Assembly (NCBI RefSeq): GCF_001417735.1 | Contig: NZ_BBUZ01000043.1 | Span: forward strand, 1 to 64,000 | DNA length: 64,000 nucleotides | Origin: Streptomyces sp. NBRC 110028 | Lineage (GTDB): Bacteria > Actinomycetota > Actinomycetes > Streptomycetales > Streptomycetaceae | Reading direction: 5' to 3' | Shown: one piece after another, positions 42,275 to 49,442 of the stretch | How the letters are laid out: each line of letters begins with the position of its first letter | Position numbering within the stretch: position 1 is the stretch's first letter | The notes under the pieces: model-generated | Told to the model about the DNA's origin: nothing | Seen by the model: the letters and a program-made list of their open reading frames with translations, nothing else | The model's database searches: none | Program-made: the position numbers and the translations under genes

Positions 42275-42439
42275 CGGCTGTTCGGCGACCCCGGTCACCT
42301 GCCGCGCGTCGTCACCCGCGAACTGTCCGCCTTCCAGCGGCCGTACGACGAACGGCCGGCCACGCTCCCCGGTGTGCAGCCGCTCGGCTCGGCCCTGGTC
42401 ATGAAGGCGGTCGTGGAGGACCGGGCACTCCCTTTGTGA
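42275..42439 (+). pseudogene. Orphan C-terminal coding fragment
   Basis: This frame has protein-like composition, RLFGDPGHLPRVVTRELSAF then RPYDERPATLPGVQPLG and SALVMKAVVEDRALPL, and ends with TGA at 42437-42439. No start codon or upstream domain belongs to it. I read it as the last 54 codons of a lost gene. I do not recognise the family. Confidence 0.4.
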
Positions 42440-42456
42440 CTGCTCGGGCCTGGTGA

Positions 42457-42813
42457 CTACCCGGGCGCGCAGGCGTGGATCTTCGTGTTGGTGATGACGG
42501 CGTCGAGCCGGTCGCGGGCCTCGGCCAGGGCGCCGATCTGGCGCTCGATGCGTTCGCGCTCGGCCAGCAGCAGTTCCATCATCTCCGGGGTCGCCGCTCC
42601 CGTGTCGACGCACGGCATGAGCTGCACGATCGTCCGGCTCGGCAGGCCCGCCGCGAACATCTGCCGGATCAGGCGGACGCGGCCGACCGCGCTGTCCGGG
42701 TAGTGCCGCTGACCGCTGGCGCTGCGCTTCGAGTGGAGCAGGCCCTGTTCCTCGTAGTAGCGCAGTGCCCGTACGCTCACGCCTGCCTTGGCGGCGAGTT
42801 CACCGATGCGCAC
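42457..42813 (-). CDS. MerR-family transcriptional regulator
   Basis: A 118-aa regulator. The winged helix-turn-helix is at the N terminus (RIGELAAKAGVSVRALRYYEEQGLL, then GQRHYPDSAVGRVRLI), followed by the coiled-coil dimer helix (EMMELLLAERERIERQIGAL). A single Cys near the C terminus (IHACAPG) and one in MPCVDTG could be sensors, but no metal-binding cluster is evident. The GTG at 42813 has GGGAGGAG about seven bases upstream. It is divergent from an Old Yellow Enzyme homologue across a dyad, a common pairing. Confidence 0.92.
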   Translation of the reverse strand: MRIGELAAKAGVSVRALRYYEEQGLLHSKRSASGQRHYPDSAVGRVRLIRQMFAAGLPSRTIVQLMPCVDTGAATPEMMELLLAERERIERQIGALAEARDRLDAVITNTKIHACAPG

Positions 42814-42842
42814 CCGCGGCTCCTCCCTGCGATATTTGCCCC

Positions 42843-42860
42843 TGACGTCAACGTCAGGTT
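42843..42860. promoter_or_regulatory. MerR operator candidate CCTGACGT-CA-ACGTCAGG
   Basis: An inverted repeat with 8-bp arms and a 2-base centre. It sits 48 bases before the oxidoreductase start and 29 bases before the merR start. TTGCCC (42836-42841) precedes it and TTTTAGCTTA follows, consistent with the long-spacer promoters used by MerR regulators, but the -10 box is not sharply defined. Confidence 0.65.
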
Positions 42861-42908
42861 TTAGCTTAGCTCCGCGAACCAAAAGGTCCTGCTTCGAGGA
42901 GCATTCAC

Positions 42909-44042
42909 GTGTCTGCCAACAGCACCGCCGCCGACCGCGCGGCTCAGACCCTGTCCCGCCCGTTCACCCTGGGCGGGCTCACCGTGCCGAACCGGATCGC
43001 GATGGCGCCGATGACGCGAGCGTTCTCGCCGGACGGCGTCCCCGGCGCCGATGTGGCGCAGTACTACGCGCGCCGGGCGGCCGGTGGAGTCGGGTTGATC
43101 ATCACCGAGGGGACGTACGTCGGTCACCCCTCGGCGGGGGACAACGACCGGGTGCCGCGCTTCCACGGGGAGGACGCGCTGGCGGGCTGGAAGGACGTGG
43201 TGGACGAGGTGCACCGCGCGGGCGGCCGGATCATGCCGCAACTCTGGCACGTGGGGGCGACCCGCGCCGAGGGCTCGGGCCCGGTCCCGGACGCCCCGAC
43301 GGTCGGCCCGTCGGGCATCGGCCTGGACGGCGGCCCGGCCGGCCGGGCCATGACCCAGGACGACCTGGACGCCGTGATCGCCGCCTTCGCCGAGGCCGCG
43401 GCCGCCGCCGAGCGCACCGGCTTCGACGGCATCGAACTCCACGGCGCCCACGGCTATCTGATCGACCAGTTCCTGTGGGAGCGCACCAACCGCCGCACCG
43501 ACGGCTACGGCGGCGATCCGGTCGCCCGTGCCCGGTTCGCCGCCGAGATCGTGGCCGCGTGCCGGAAGGCCGTCTCCGCCGGCTTCCCCGTAGTCCTGCG
43601 CACCTCGCAGTGGAAGGCGTTCCACTACGACGCGCGGCTCGCCGGGACCCCGCAGGAGCTGGAGGCGATCCTCGCCCCGCTCGCGGAGGCCGGGGTGGAC
43701 GCCTTCCACTCCTCCACCCGCCGGTACTGGGTACCGGAGTTCGAGGACTCCGACCTCAACCTCGCGGGCTGGACGAAGAAGCTCACCGGCAAGGCCACCA
43801 TCAGCGTCGGATCCGTCGGCCTGGACAAGGAGTTCGACCCCGCGATGTTCGAGGGCGGGGCCGCTCGGAGCGGGGTGGCGGGCATCGAGAAGCTGCTGGA
43901 CCGGATGGAGCGGGACGAGTTCGACCTCATCGCGATCGGCCGCGCCCTGATCGCCGACCCGGAGTGGGCCCGGAAGGTCCTCACCGGGGACACCGGGGCG
44001 CTCGTCCCCTTCGCCACCGAACAGCTCCAGACCCTGCACTGA
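42909..44042 (+). CDS. NADH:flavin oxidoreductase (Old Yellow Enzyme family)
   Basis: A 377-aa FMN-dependent ene-reductase. The TIM barrel starts with FTLGGLTVPNRIAMAPMTRA, then MPQLWHVG near 113 and the substrate His pair region ELHGAHGYLIDQFLWERTNRR near 178. FMN-phosphate binding residues are in TISVGSVGLD and LIAIGRALIADPEW. It should reduce activated alkenes such as enones or nitro compounds. The GTG start has GAGGAG eight bases upstream. It is probably induced through the divergent MerR regulator. Confidence 0.93.
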   Translation: MSANSTAADRAAQTLSRPFTLGGLTVPNRIAMAPMTRAFSPDGVPGADVAQYYARRAAGGVGLIITEGTYVGHPSAGDNDRVPRFHGEDALAGWKDVVDEVHRAGGRIMPQLWHVGATRAEGSGPVPDAPTVGPSGIGLDGGPAGRAMTQDDLDAVIAAFAEAAAAAERTGFDGIELHGAHGYLIDQFLWERTNRRTDGYGGDPVARARFAAEIVAACRKAVSAGFPVVLRTSQWKAFHYDARLAGTPQELEAILAPLAEAGVDAFHSSTRRYWVPEFEDSDLNLAGWTKKLTGKATISVGSVGLDKEFDPAMFEGGAARSGVAGIEKLLDRMERDEFDLIAIGRALIADPEWARKVLTGDTGALVPFATEQLQTLH

Positions 44043-44159
44043 GCCCGGGCGGGTAACCGGTTCGGCCCAAGCGCGATGGCCCGCTTTCCACCTCGCTGCG
44101 ACGATTGACCCGATTGGCGCCACCTTGACGGCGTCCCGGATCAGGCAGGAGAGCGGGTC

Positions 44160-44420
44160 ATGTCGAAGCGGCTGCATGTGGGCAATCTGAGCTACCAGAC
44201 CACGAAGGAGGACCTGGAGAAGCTGTTCGGGCAGTTCGGCGAGGTGATGGACGCGACCGTCATCACCGACCGGGACACCGGGCGCTCACGGGGGTTCGGA
44301 TTCGTGGAGATGGCGGACATGGAGGCCGAGAAGGCCATGGCCCAGCTGGATGGACAGCAGATGAACGGACGGGCCGTCACCGTCACCGAGGCACGGGCGG
44401 TTTCGCGCGGCGGGCGGTGA
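44160..44420 (+). CDS. RRM-domain RNA-binding protein
   Basis: An 86-aa protein that is essentially one RNA recognition motif. RNP2 is LHVGNL (residues 5-10) and RNP1 is RGFGFVEM (near 44-51), both with aromatic positions suited to stacking on RNA. The C-terminal tail is short and Arg/Gly-rich (AVSRGGR). Bacterial single-RRM proteins of this type are often cold- or stress-linked. It has AGGAGAG about eight bases before its ATG and stands alone between the oxidoreductase and the DUF2993 gene. Confidence 0.93.
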   Translation: MSKRLHVGNLSYQTTKEDLEKLFGQFGEVMDATVITDRDTGRSRGFGFVEMADMEAEKAMAQLDGQQMNGRAVTVTEARAVSRGGR

Positions 44421-44538
44421 ACGGGGCGGGGGACGACGGGCGAACGGTACGGCGGCGGACGCCGCGTGAGCGTGCCGTTCGCCACGTATCGCCGCTAGGA
44501 CTTGCGGGCGGAGCAGTGTGGCGTGGTGGTATTGACCG

Positions 44539-45903
44539 ATGCGATCCCCCACACGCATATCTTCACCTCGTCCCCAGAATTCCCACAACGACTCGGGTCG
44601 CGATGACGCGCGGAAGCGCCCCGGCGACGCGCACGACGACGGCGTACGCGACGACGCGCACCGCGACGTGCACCCCGTCCCGTACAGCAACCCGTACGAG
44701 GAACTCGCCGAGCTGGCCGACCCGTACGACCCGGAGGACCCGCTCGGCCTCGGGATGAAGCCGGACGACGACGACACCTCCGACCTCGGCGGCGGGGGCG
44801 GCGGCCCGGGCGGAGACGGCGGCGAGCCGTGGTCTCCGCCCGACCACGGCCGCTCCCGGCGCGGCCGGCGGCGCGGGCGCGGGCGCTTCAAGGCGGTGCC
44901 GCTCACCGTGAAGCTGGTCATCGGCGTGCTGGTGCTCGCTGCGCTGGCGGTGCTGGCCGACCGGTGCGCCGTGATGTACGTGGAGCGCAAGGCGGAGGCC
45001 GCGCTGCAGAAGAAGCTCAAGCTGGCCACCGCCCCCAACGTGACCATCCACGGCTTCCCGTTCCTCACCCAGGTGCTGGACAAGAAGCTGGAGAAGGTCG
45101 ACGTGGCCGTGCCCGACGTGGCGGCCGACCGGGTCTCGCTCGCCAAGGTGAACGTCCAGGCCGAGGGCATCCGGCTGAACGCCGACCTGCCCACCTCGAT
45201 CAAGGGCGCCGTGGTGGAGCGCATGAAGGGCAACGTCCTGCTGGCCTTCGAGGACCTGGACCGGGAACTGGGCGCCTCCCAGGTGCGGTTCCGGGCGTAC
45301 GGCCCCAACTCGGTGCGCGCGGACGGCAAGCTGCCGGTCGCCGGGCAGAACGTGTCGCTGCACGCGATGGCCCACATCCAGCGCCAGGGAGACCGGGGGA
45401 TCTCCACCGAGGTGACGGACATGCGGCTGGACATTCCCGGGATCGCCACCTACCGGCCGGGCAAGGACGCCGGGCTGCGGCTGCACCCCAAGGCGGCCAA
45501 GCAGATCAGCGAGGACACCGCGAAGGCGAGGGCGCTGCTTCAGGTGCCGTCGGTGGCGGAGCGGCTGGGGATCGCTCCCGAACCGGCCGGCCGGGCGCGG
45601 ACCGACGACCGGCAGCTGGACAAGATCACCGGGTCGCCGGAGTTCGTGCCCGCGCTGACGAAGGTCAACCTCGTCGACGTGACGAACGAGCACCCGGAGC
45701 TGGTCAAGAAGCTCGGCATCGATCCGACCGTGGCCGCCGCGCTGACCAAGTACAAGCTGCCGGAGTTGTCGGAGAAGCTGTCGCTCTCCTTCCAGCTTCC
45801 GGAGAAGGCCAAGGGCATCAAGATTCAGAACATCGGTGTGGAACCGGACGGGATCGTGGCCGATCTGACCGGCACCAAGATGGGATTCGGCAAGAGGCCG
45901 TAA
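44539..45903 (+). CDS. DUF2993 (LmeA-like) membrane-anchored protein, long form
   Basis: A 454-aa protein. A long charged, disordered N terminus (Asp/Arg/Gly/Pro-rich, about 1-115) precedes one transmembrane helix (LTVKLVIGVLVLAALAVLADR, about 122-142). The DUF2993 domain follows, with the family hallmark APNVTIHGFPFLTQVLDKKL near 170. Mycobacterial LmeA binds phospholipid and is needed for mannan elongation. A shorter relative lies at 61378. No strong ribosome-binding site precedes the ATG at 44539, so the extreme N terminus is uncertain. Confidence 0.87.
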   Translation: MRSPTRISSPRPQNSHNDSGRDDARKRPGDAHDDGVRDDAHRDVHPVPYSNPYEELAELADPYDPEDPLGLGMKPDDDDTSDLGGGGGGPGGDGGEPWSPPDHGRSRRGRRRGRGRFKAVPLTVKLVIGVLVLAALAVLADRCAVMYVERKAEAALQKKLKLATAPNVTIHGFPFLTQVLDKKLEKVDVAVPDVAADRVSLAKVNVQAEGIRLNADLPTSIKGAVVERMKGNVLLAFEDLDRELGASQVRFRAYGPNSVRADGKLPVAGQNVSLHAMAHIQRQGDRGISTEVTDMRLDIPGIATYRPGKDAGLRLHPKAAKQISEDTAKARALLQVPSVAERLGIAPEPAGRARTDDRQLDKITGSPEFVPALTKVNLVDVTNEHPELVKKLGIDPTVAAALTKYKLPELSEKLSLSFQLPEKAKGIKIQNIGVEPDGIVADLTGTKMGFGKRP

Positions 45904-45925
45904 TTCCCCTGGCGAGGTGACCCGT

Positions 45926-45962
45926 CGAAGGGGCCGGTGGCGACATGCCACCGGCCCCTTCG
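45926..45962 (+). terminator. Strong terminator after the DUF2993 gene
   Basis: A perfect 16-bp stem (CGAAGGGGCCGGTGGC at 45926-45941 with 45947-45962) and a 5-base loop, GACAT, lie 22 bases after the stop codon. Confidence 0.85.
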
Positions 45963-46163
45963 TCATGGACGCACCCGGCCGCGCGGCGGTTCCGGCGATC
46001 GCCTGAGAAATCCGTCAGACGGTTCTGGGCAAACACACAGTCGAGTCCGAACTGGTCCACGGAAAGCGTTCCTAATGTTTTCCGTGTCGAAGCCGAACGG
46101 CCCAGAAAAGAGGGCCGAATGGCATCGGCACAGGAAACCGAGAATTCCCGAGAGGAAAACATC
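45963..46163. promoter_or_regulatory. Promoter region of the small peptide gene
   Basis: This 200-bp stretch has lower GC than its surroundings, including GGTTCTGGGCAAACACACAG and a run near GTTCCTAATGTTTTCCGTG around 46065-46085. Because it follows a strong terminator, the peptide gene should have its own promoter here. No boxes are certain. Confidence 0.4.
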
Positions 46164-46292
46164 ATGAGCTTCAAGAAGATCGCCCCGGTCAAGCCCGCCC
46201 GCAAGCCCGAGCCGGGCAAGAAGCACCACCCGAAGCCGGGCGCCCCGAAGCCCCCGCACAAGAAGCAGCCCCGTCGCCCCATCGGCGGCTGA
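46164..46292 (+). CDS. Tiny Lys/Pro/His-rich peptide, unknown function
   Basis: A 42-aa peptide: MSFKKIAPVKPARKPEPGKK continues with HHPKPGAPKPPHKKQPRRPI and ends Gly-Gly. It is about one third Pro, very basic, with no Cys, Trp or acidic run. GAGAGG lies seven bases before the ATG. An in-frame ATG at 46119 would add 15 residues (MASAQETENSREENI), giving an acidic leader followed by a basic core, also with a purine-rich upstream site. It has a promoter-like region upstream, a hairpin 12 bases after its stop and an ABC exporter next. I do not recognise the family; the composition resembles proline-rich antimicrobial or nucleic-acid-binding peptides. Confidence 0.6.
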   Translation: MSFKKIAPVKPARKPEPGKKHHPKPGAPKPPHKKQPRRPIGG

Positions 46293-46304
46293 ACCACCCC
46301 CTGA

Positions 46305-46340
46305 AGGCGGGCCCGTGGCAATCGCGCCACGGGCCCGCCT
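46305..46340 (+). terminator. Hairpin between peptide gene and ABC exporter
   Basis: A perfect 15-bp stem (AGGCGGGCCCGTGGC at 46305-46319 with 46326-46340) with a 6-base loop lies after the peptide stop and 28 bases before the exporter ATG. It could end the peptide transcript fully or allow partial read-through. Confidence 0.78.
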
Positions 46341-46368
46341 CGGCCGTTTCCGGACCCGGGAGACCTCC

Positions 46369-48417
46369 ATGACCTCACCACCACCCCCGTACGACGACCA
46401 GGCCACCATGCGGCTGCGCATGGTCGTGACCGATCCCGTCACCGGCAGCGGCCGGCACCGGCTTCCCGGGCGGCCCCGCCCGTACGGCCGCCACCAGCGG
46501 GCGGTGCAGCCGCTGCCCGAGGAGTACGCGTACGTCCCCGCCCCCCTCTCCGTCCCCGCCCCCGCCCACGCCCCCGTACCCGTCTCCGCGACGGCGGACG
46601 GCGAGGAGGCGGAGCAGGCCACTCCGCAGCTTCCGGCGCGGCTGGCGTTCCGCCGGTTCTGGCCGCTCACCAAGGGCGACCGCCGCTGGATCGTGCTGAT
46701 CTGCGTCTGTGTGATCGCCGCGGCGCTCGCCGAGACCGCCGCGATCCTGCTCTTCTCCGACCTCACCGACAACGCCCTGCGGCAGGGGTCGCTCGGCGCG
46801 TTCTGGAGCCCCGCGGCGCAGTGGCTCGCGGTCGCCGTCCTCGGCGCGGGCGTCGGCTACGCCGGTAACTCGCTCGCCGTCTGGACCGCCGAGCGCTTCG
46901 TGATGCGGTTGCGGGCCCGGGTCTTCGGGCACGTCCAGGATCTGCCGCCGCACTTCTTCGCCCGCCACCGCCAGGGCGATCTGCTGGAACGGCTCACCGG
47001 GGACATCGACGCCATCGAGCAGATGGTGGTGTCCGGGGCGGTGGGCACCGTATCGGCGATCTTCAGCACCGTCTTCTTCTCCGTCGCCGCCCTCACCCTG
47101 CGCTGGGACCTGGCGCTGGCCACCTTCGTCCTCGCGCCGCTGTTCTGGCTGGCCGCCCGGCGCTTCTCCGGCCGCGTCAAGTCGGTCGCCCGGGAGGAGC
47201 GGGTCGCCGACGGCGCCATCACCTCGGTGGTCGAGGAGTCCCTTGGACACGTCGTGCTCACCCAGGCCTACAACCGCAAGGCCGCCGAGGAGGACCGGCT
47301 GCGGCGTGAGGCGTCGGCGTGGATGCGGGCCTCGGTGTCCGGGGCGCGGATGAGCGAGCTGTACGAGCAGCTGGTGGAGGTCATCGAGACGCTGTGCGTG
47401 CTCGCCGTCATCGGACTCGGTGCCTGGGAGATCTCCCAGGACCGGATGACGATCGGCCAGATGCTCGCCTTCGCCGCCTTCCTCGGCTACCTCTACCCGC
47501 CGGTCCGCAACCTCGGACAGCTGGGCCTGACCCTCACCGCCGCGACCGCGGGCGCCGAACGGCTGCTGGAGGTCCTGGACGCCGAACCGGCCGTACGCGA
47601 CCCCGCGCCGGGCGCGGCCGTCGCGCCGTGGCGGGTGCACGGCACGGTGGAGTTCGACCGGGTCGGCTTCCGGTACCCGGGCGCCGAACGGCCGACCCTG
47701 GCCGGGGTGTCGCTGACCGCGCGGCCGGGTGAGTTCGTGCTGATCACGGGGGCGAGCGGGGCGGGCAAGTCGACCGTCTCCAAGCTGCTGCTGCGCTTCT
47801 ACGACCCGGACGAGGGCTACGTACGGCTGGACGGCGTGCCGCTGCGCGCCCTGCCGCTCGGCTTCCTGCGCGAGCACGTGACCCTGCTGCCGCAGGAGAC
47901 GCTGATCCTGCACGACACGATCCGCGAGAACATCGCGTGCGGGCGCCCCGGGGCGAGCGGCCACGACATCGTCCGGGCCGCGCGGGACGCGGCCGCGGAC
48001 GACTTCATCCGCGCCCTGCCGCAGGGCTACGACACCCGGATCGACCCGCATACGGCCCAGCTCTCCGGCGGTCAGCTGCAACGGATCGCGATCGCGCGGG
48101 CGATGCTGCGCAACGCGCCGGTACTGGTCCTGGACGAGCCCACCACCGGCCTCGACGCGCTGGCCGCACGGCGCGTGGTGCGGCCGCTGCGGCGGCTGAT
48201 GGCGGGCCGTACGACGATCATGATCACCCACGACCTCAACCTGGCCCCGGACGCCGACCGCGTCCTGGTCCTCGACCACGGCCGCCTGGTGGAGACCGGC
48301 ACCCACCACGAACTGCTCGCCCGAGGCGGCGTCTACGCCCGCCTCCACGGCTCCCAGAACGGCTCCCCGGCCGACACCGGCTCCCACCCCACGGCCCATC
48401 TCGGCCCGTCCCTCTGA
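46369..48417 (+). CDS. ABC exporter, fused membrane and ATPase domains
   Basis: A 682-aa half-transporter of the type I exporter family. A Pro-rich cytoplasmic N terminus of about 95 residues is followed by six hydrophobic helices (first WIVLICVCVIAAALAETAAI). The ATPase has Walker A in ITGASGAGKSTVSKL near 467, signature LSGGQLQ near 565, Walker B VLVLDEPTTGLD near 587, and the switch His in MITHDLN. The catalytic Glu is present, so a homodimer would be competent. The ATG has GGGAGA seven bases upstream. The peptide gene upstream suggests, but does not prove, a peptide substrate. No N-terminal peptidase domain is present. Confidence 0.9.
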   Translation: MTSPPPPYDDQATMRLRMVVTDPVTGSGRHRLPGRPRPYGRHQRAVQPLPEEYAYVPAPLSVPAPAHAPVPVSATADGEEAEQATPQLPARLAFRRFWPLTKGDRRWIVLICVCVIAAALAETAAILLFSDLTDNALRQGSLGAFWSPAAQWLAVAVLGAGVGYAGNSLAVWTAERFVMRLRARVFGHVQDLPPHFFARHRQGDLLERLTGDIDAIEQMVVSGAVGTVSAIFSTVFFSVAALTLRWDLALATFVLAPLFWLAARRFSGRVKSVAREERVADGAITSVVEESLGHVVLTQAYNRKAAEEDRLRREASAWMRASVSGARMSELYEQLVEVIETLCVLAVIGLGAWEISQDRMTIGQMLAFAAFLGYLYPPVRNLGQLGLTLTAATAGAERLLEVLDAEPAVRDPAPGAAVAPWRVHGTVEFDRVGFRYPGAERPTLAGVSLTARPGEFVLITGASGAGKSTVSKLLLRFYDPDEGYVRLDGVPLRALPLGFLREHVTLLPQETLILHDTIRENIACGRPGASGHDIVRAARDAAADDFIRALPQGYDTRIDPHTAQLSGGQLQRIAIARAMLRNAPVLVLDEPTTGLDALAARRVVRPLRRLMAGRTTIMITHDLNLAPDADRVLVLDHGRLVETGTHHELLARGGVYARLHGSQNGSPADTGSHPTAHLGPSL

Positions 48418-48432
48418 CGGGCGCCGGCGTCC

Positions 48433-48599
48433 CTAGTGCCGCGTCAGCCAAGGTTCACCCCGCTCGCCGCCCTGGCACGGCCATCTGCGGCGTTGCCGAA
48501 TCGACCGAGTAGGCCCACTACGAGGCCGATCCGGCGCCTTGCATCTGACCGCACCAGGACGCCTCGCTACCGGGCAAACCCTGACTGACGCGGCACTAG
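48433..48599. mobile_element. MITE-like element, 167 bp
   Basis: The ends are perfect 15-bp inverted repeats: CTAGTGCCGCGTCAG at 48433-48447 and its complement at 48585-48599. Symmetry continues inward with mismatches for about 10 more bases. There is no open frame of note inside. CTAG at each end is self-complementary and is probably the duplicated target. The right-hand CTAG supplies the TAG stop of the response regulator gene. This is a non-autonomous element; its parent transposase is not in the window. Confidence 0.8.
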
Positions 48600-49336
48600 T
48601 CCGCGCGCAGCATGTACCCCACGCCCCGCACCGTGTGGACCACGCGCGGCTCGCCGCCCGCCTCCGTCTTGCGGCGCAGGTACATCACGTACACGTCCAG
48701 CGTGTTGGACGACGGCTCGAAGTCGAAGCCCCAGACGTCGCGGAGGATCGCGGCGCGGCTGAGGACCTGGCGGGGGCGGGACAGGAAGAGCTTCAGCAGG
48801 GCGAATTCGGTTCGGGTGAGGTCCAGGCGGCGGCCGGAGCGGGTGACCTGGCGGGTGAGGGTGTCCAGGGTCATGTCCTCGAAGGCCAGTCGCGCGCCCG
48901 GCTCCGGGCGCGCCGGGGCCCGCCAGGGAGAGGGCACAGCGGCGGGCGGAGCGGACGGGGCGGTGCGGCCGCGGCGCAGCAGGGCGCGGACGCGGGCCAG
49001 CAGTTCCTCCACCGCGTAGGGCTTGACGAGGTAGTCGTCGGCGCCGTTGTCGAGGCCGACGATGCGGTCGCCCACGGAGCCCCGCCCGGTGACCATCATG
49101 ATCGGTACGGTGCGGCCGGAGGCCCGGAGGCGGCGGGCGACGGCCAGCCCGTCCAGGCCGGGCATCATCACGTCGAGCAGCACCAGGTCGGGCGGCTCCT
49201 CATCGACGCGGCGCAACGCCGCCGGGCCGTCCTCCGCCGAGTCGACCTCGTAGCCCTCGAACCGCAGGGCTCTGCCGGTGGCTTCGCGTACCGAGGGCTC
49301 GTCGTCCACGACCAGGATCCGGGAAGTCTCGCGCAT
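48596..49336 (-). CDS. OmpR-family response regulator, CssR-like paralogue
   Basis: A 246-aa response regulator. The receiver Asp is in LVLLDVMMPGLDGLAVARRL near 56 and the Lys in YLVKPYAVEEL. The winged helix at about 150-246 is nearly identical to that of the regulator at 50858 (FDFEPSSN-LDVYVMYLRRKT), so the two are recent paralogues flanking one kinase gene. The stop codon lies inside the end of the MITE-like element. The start is ATG 49336. It may share the CssS kinase or be an orphan. Confidence 0.9.
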   Translation of the reverse strand: MRETSRILVVDDEPSVREATGRALRFEGYEVDSAEDGPAALRRVDEEPPDLVLLDVMMPGLDGLAVARRLRASGRTVPIMMVTGRGSVGDRIVGLDNGADDYLVKPYAVEELLARVRALLRRGRTAPSAPPAAVPSPWRAPARPEPGARLAFEDMTLDTLTRQVTRSGRRLDLTRTEFALLKLFLSRPRQVLSRAAILRDVWGFDFEPSSNTLDVYVMYLRRKTEAGGEPRVVHTVRGVGYMLRAD

Positions 49337-49442
49337 GGGCGTAAACCTGATGCCCGTTGCTGTGCGTCCGCTGGGTCCGGCATGTCCGCGGGCTGAGAAG
49401 GGCCCGCGGAGGGCGGCGGAGGGCCACGGAGGGCCGAGAACG

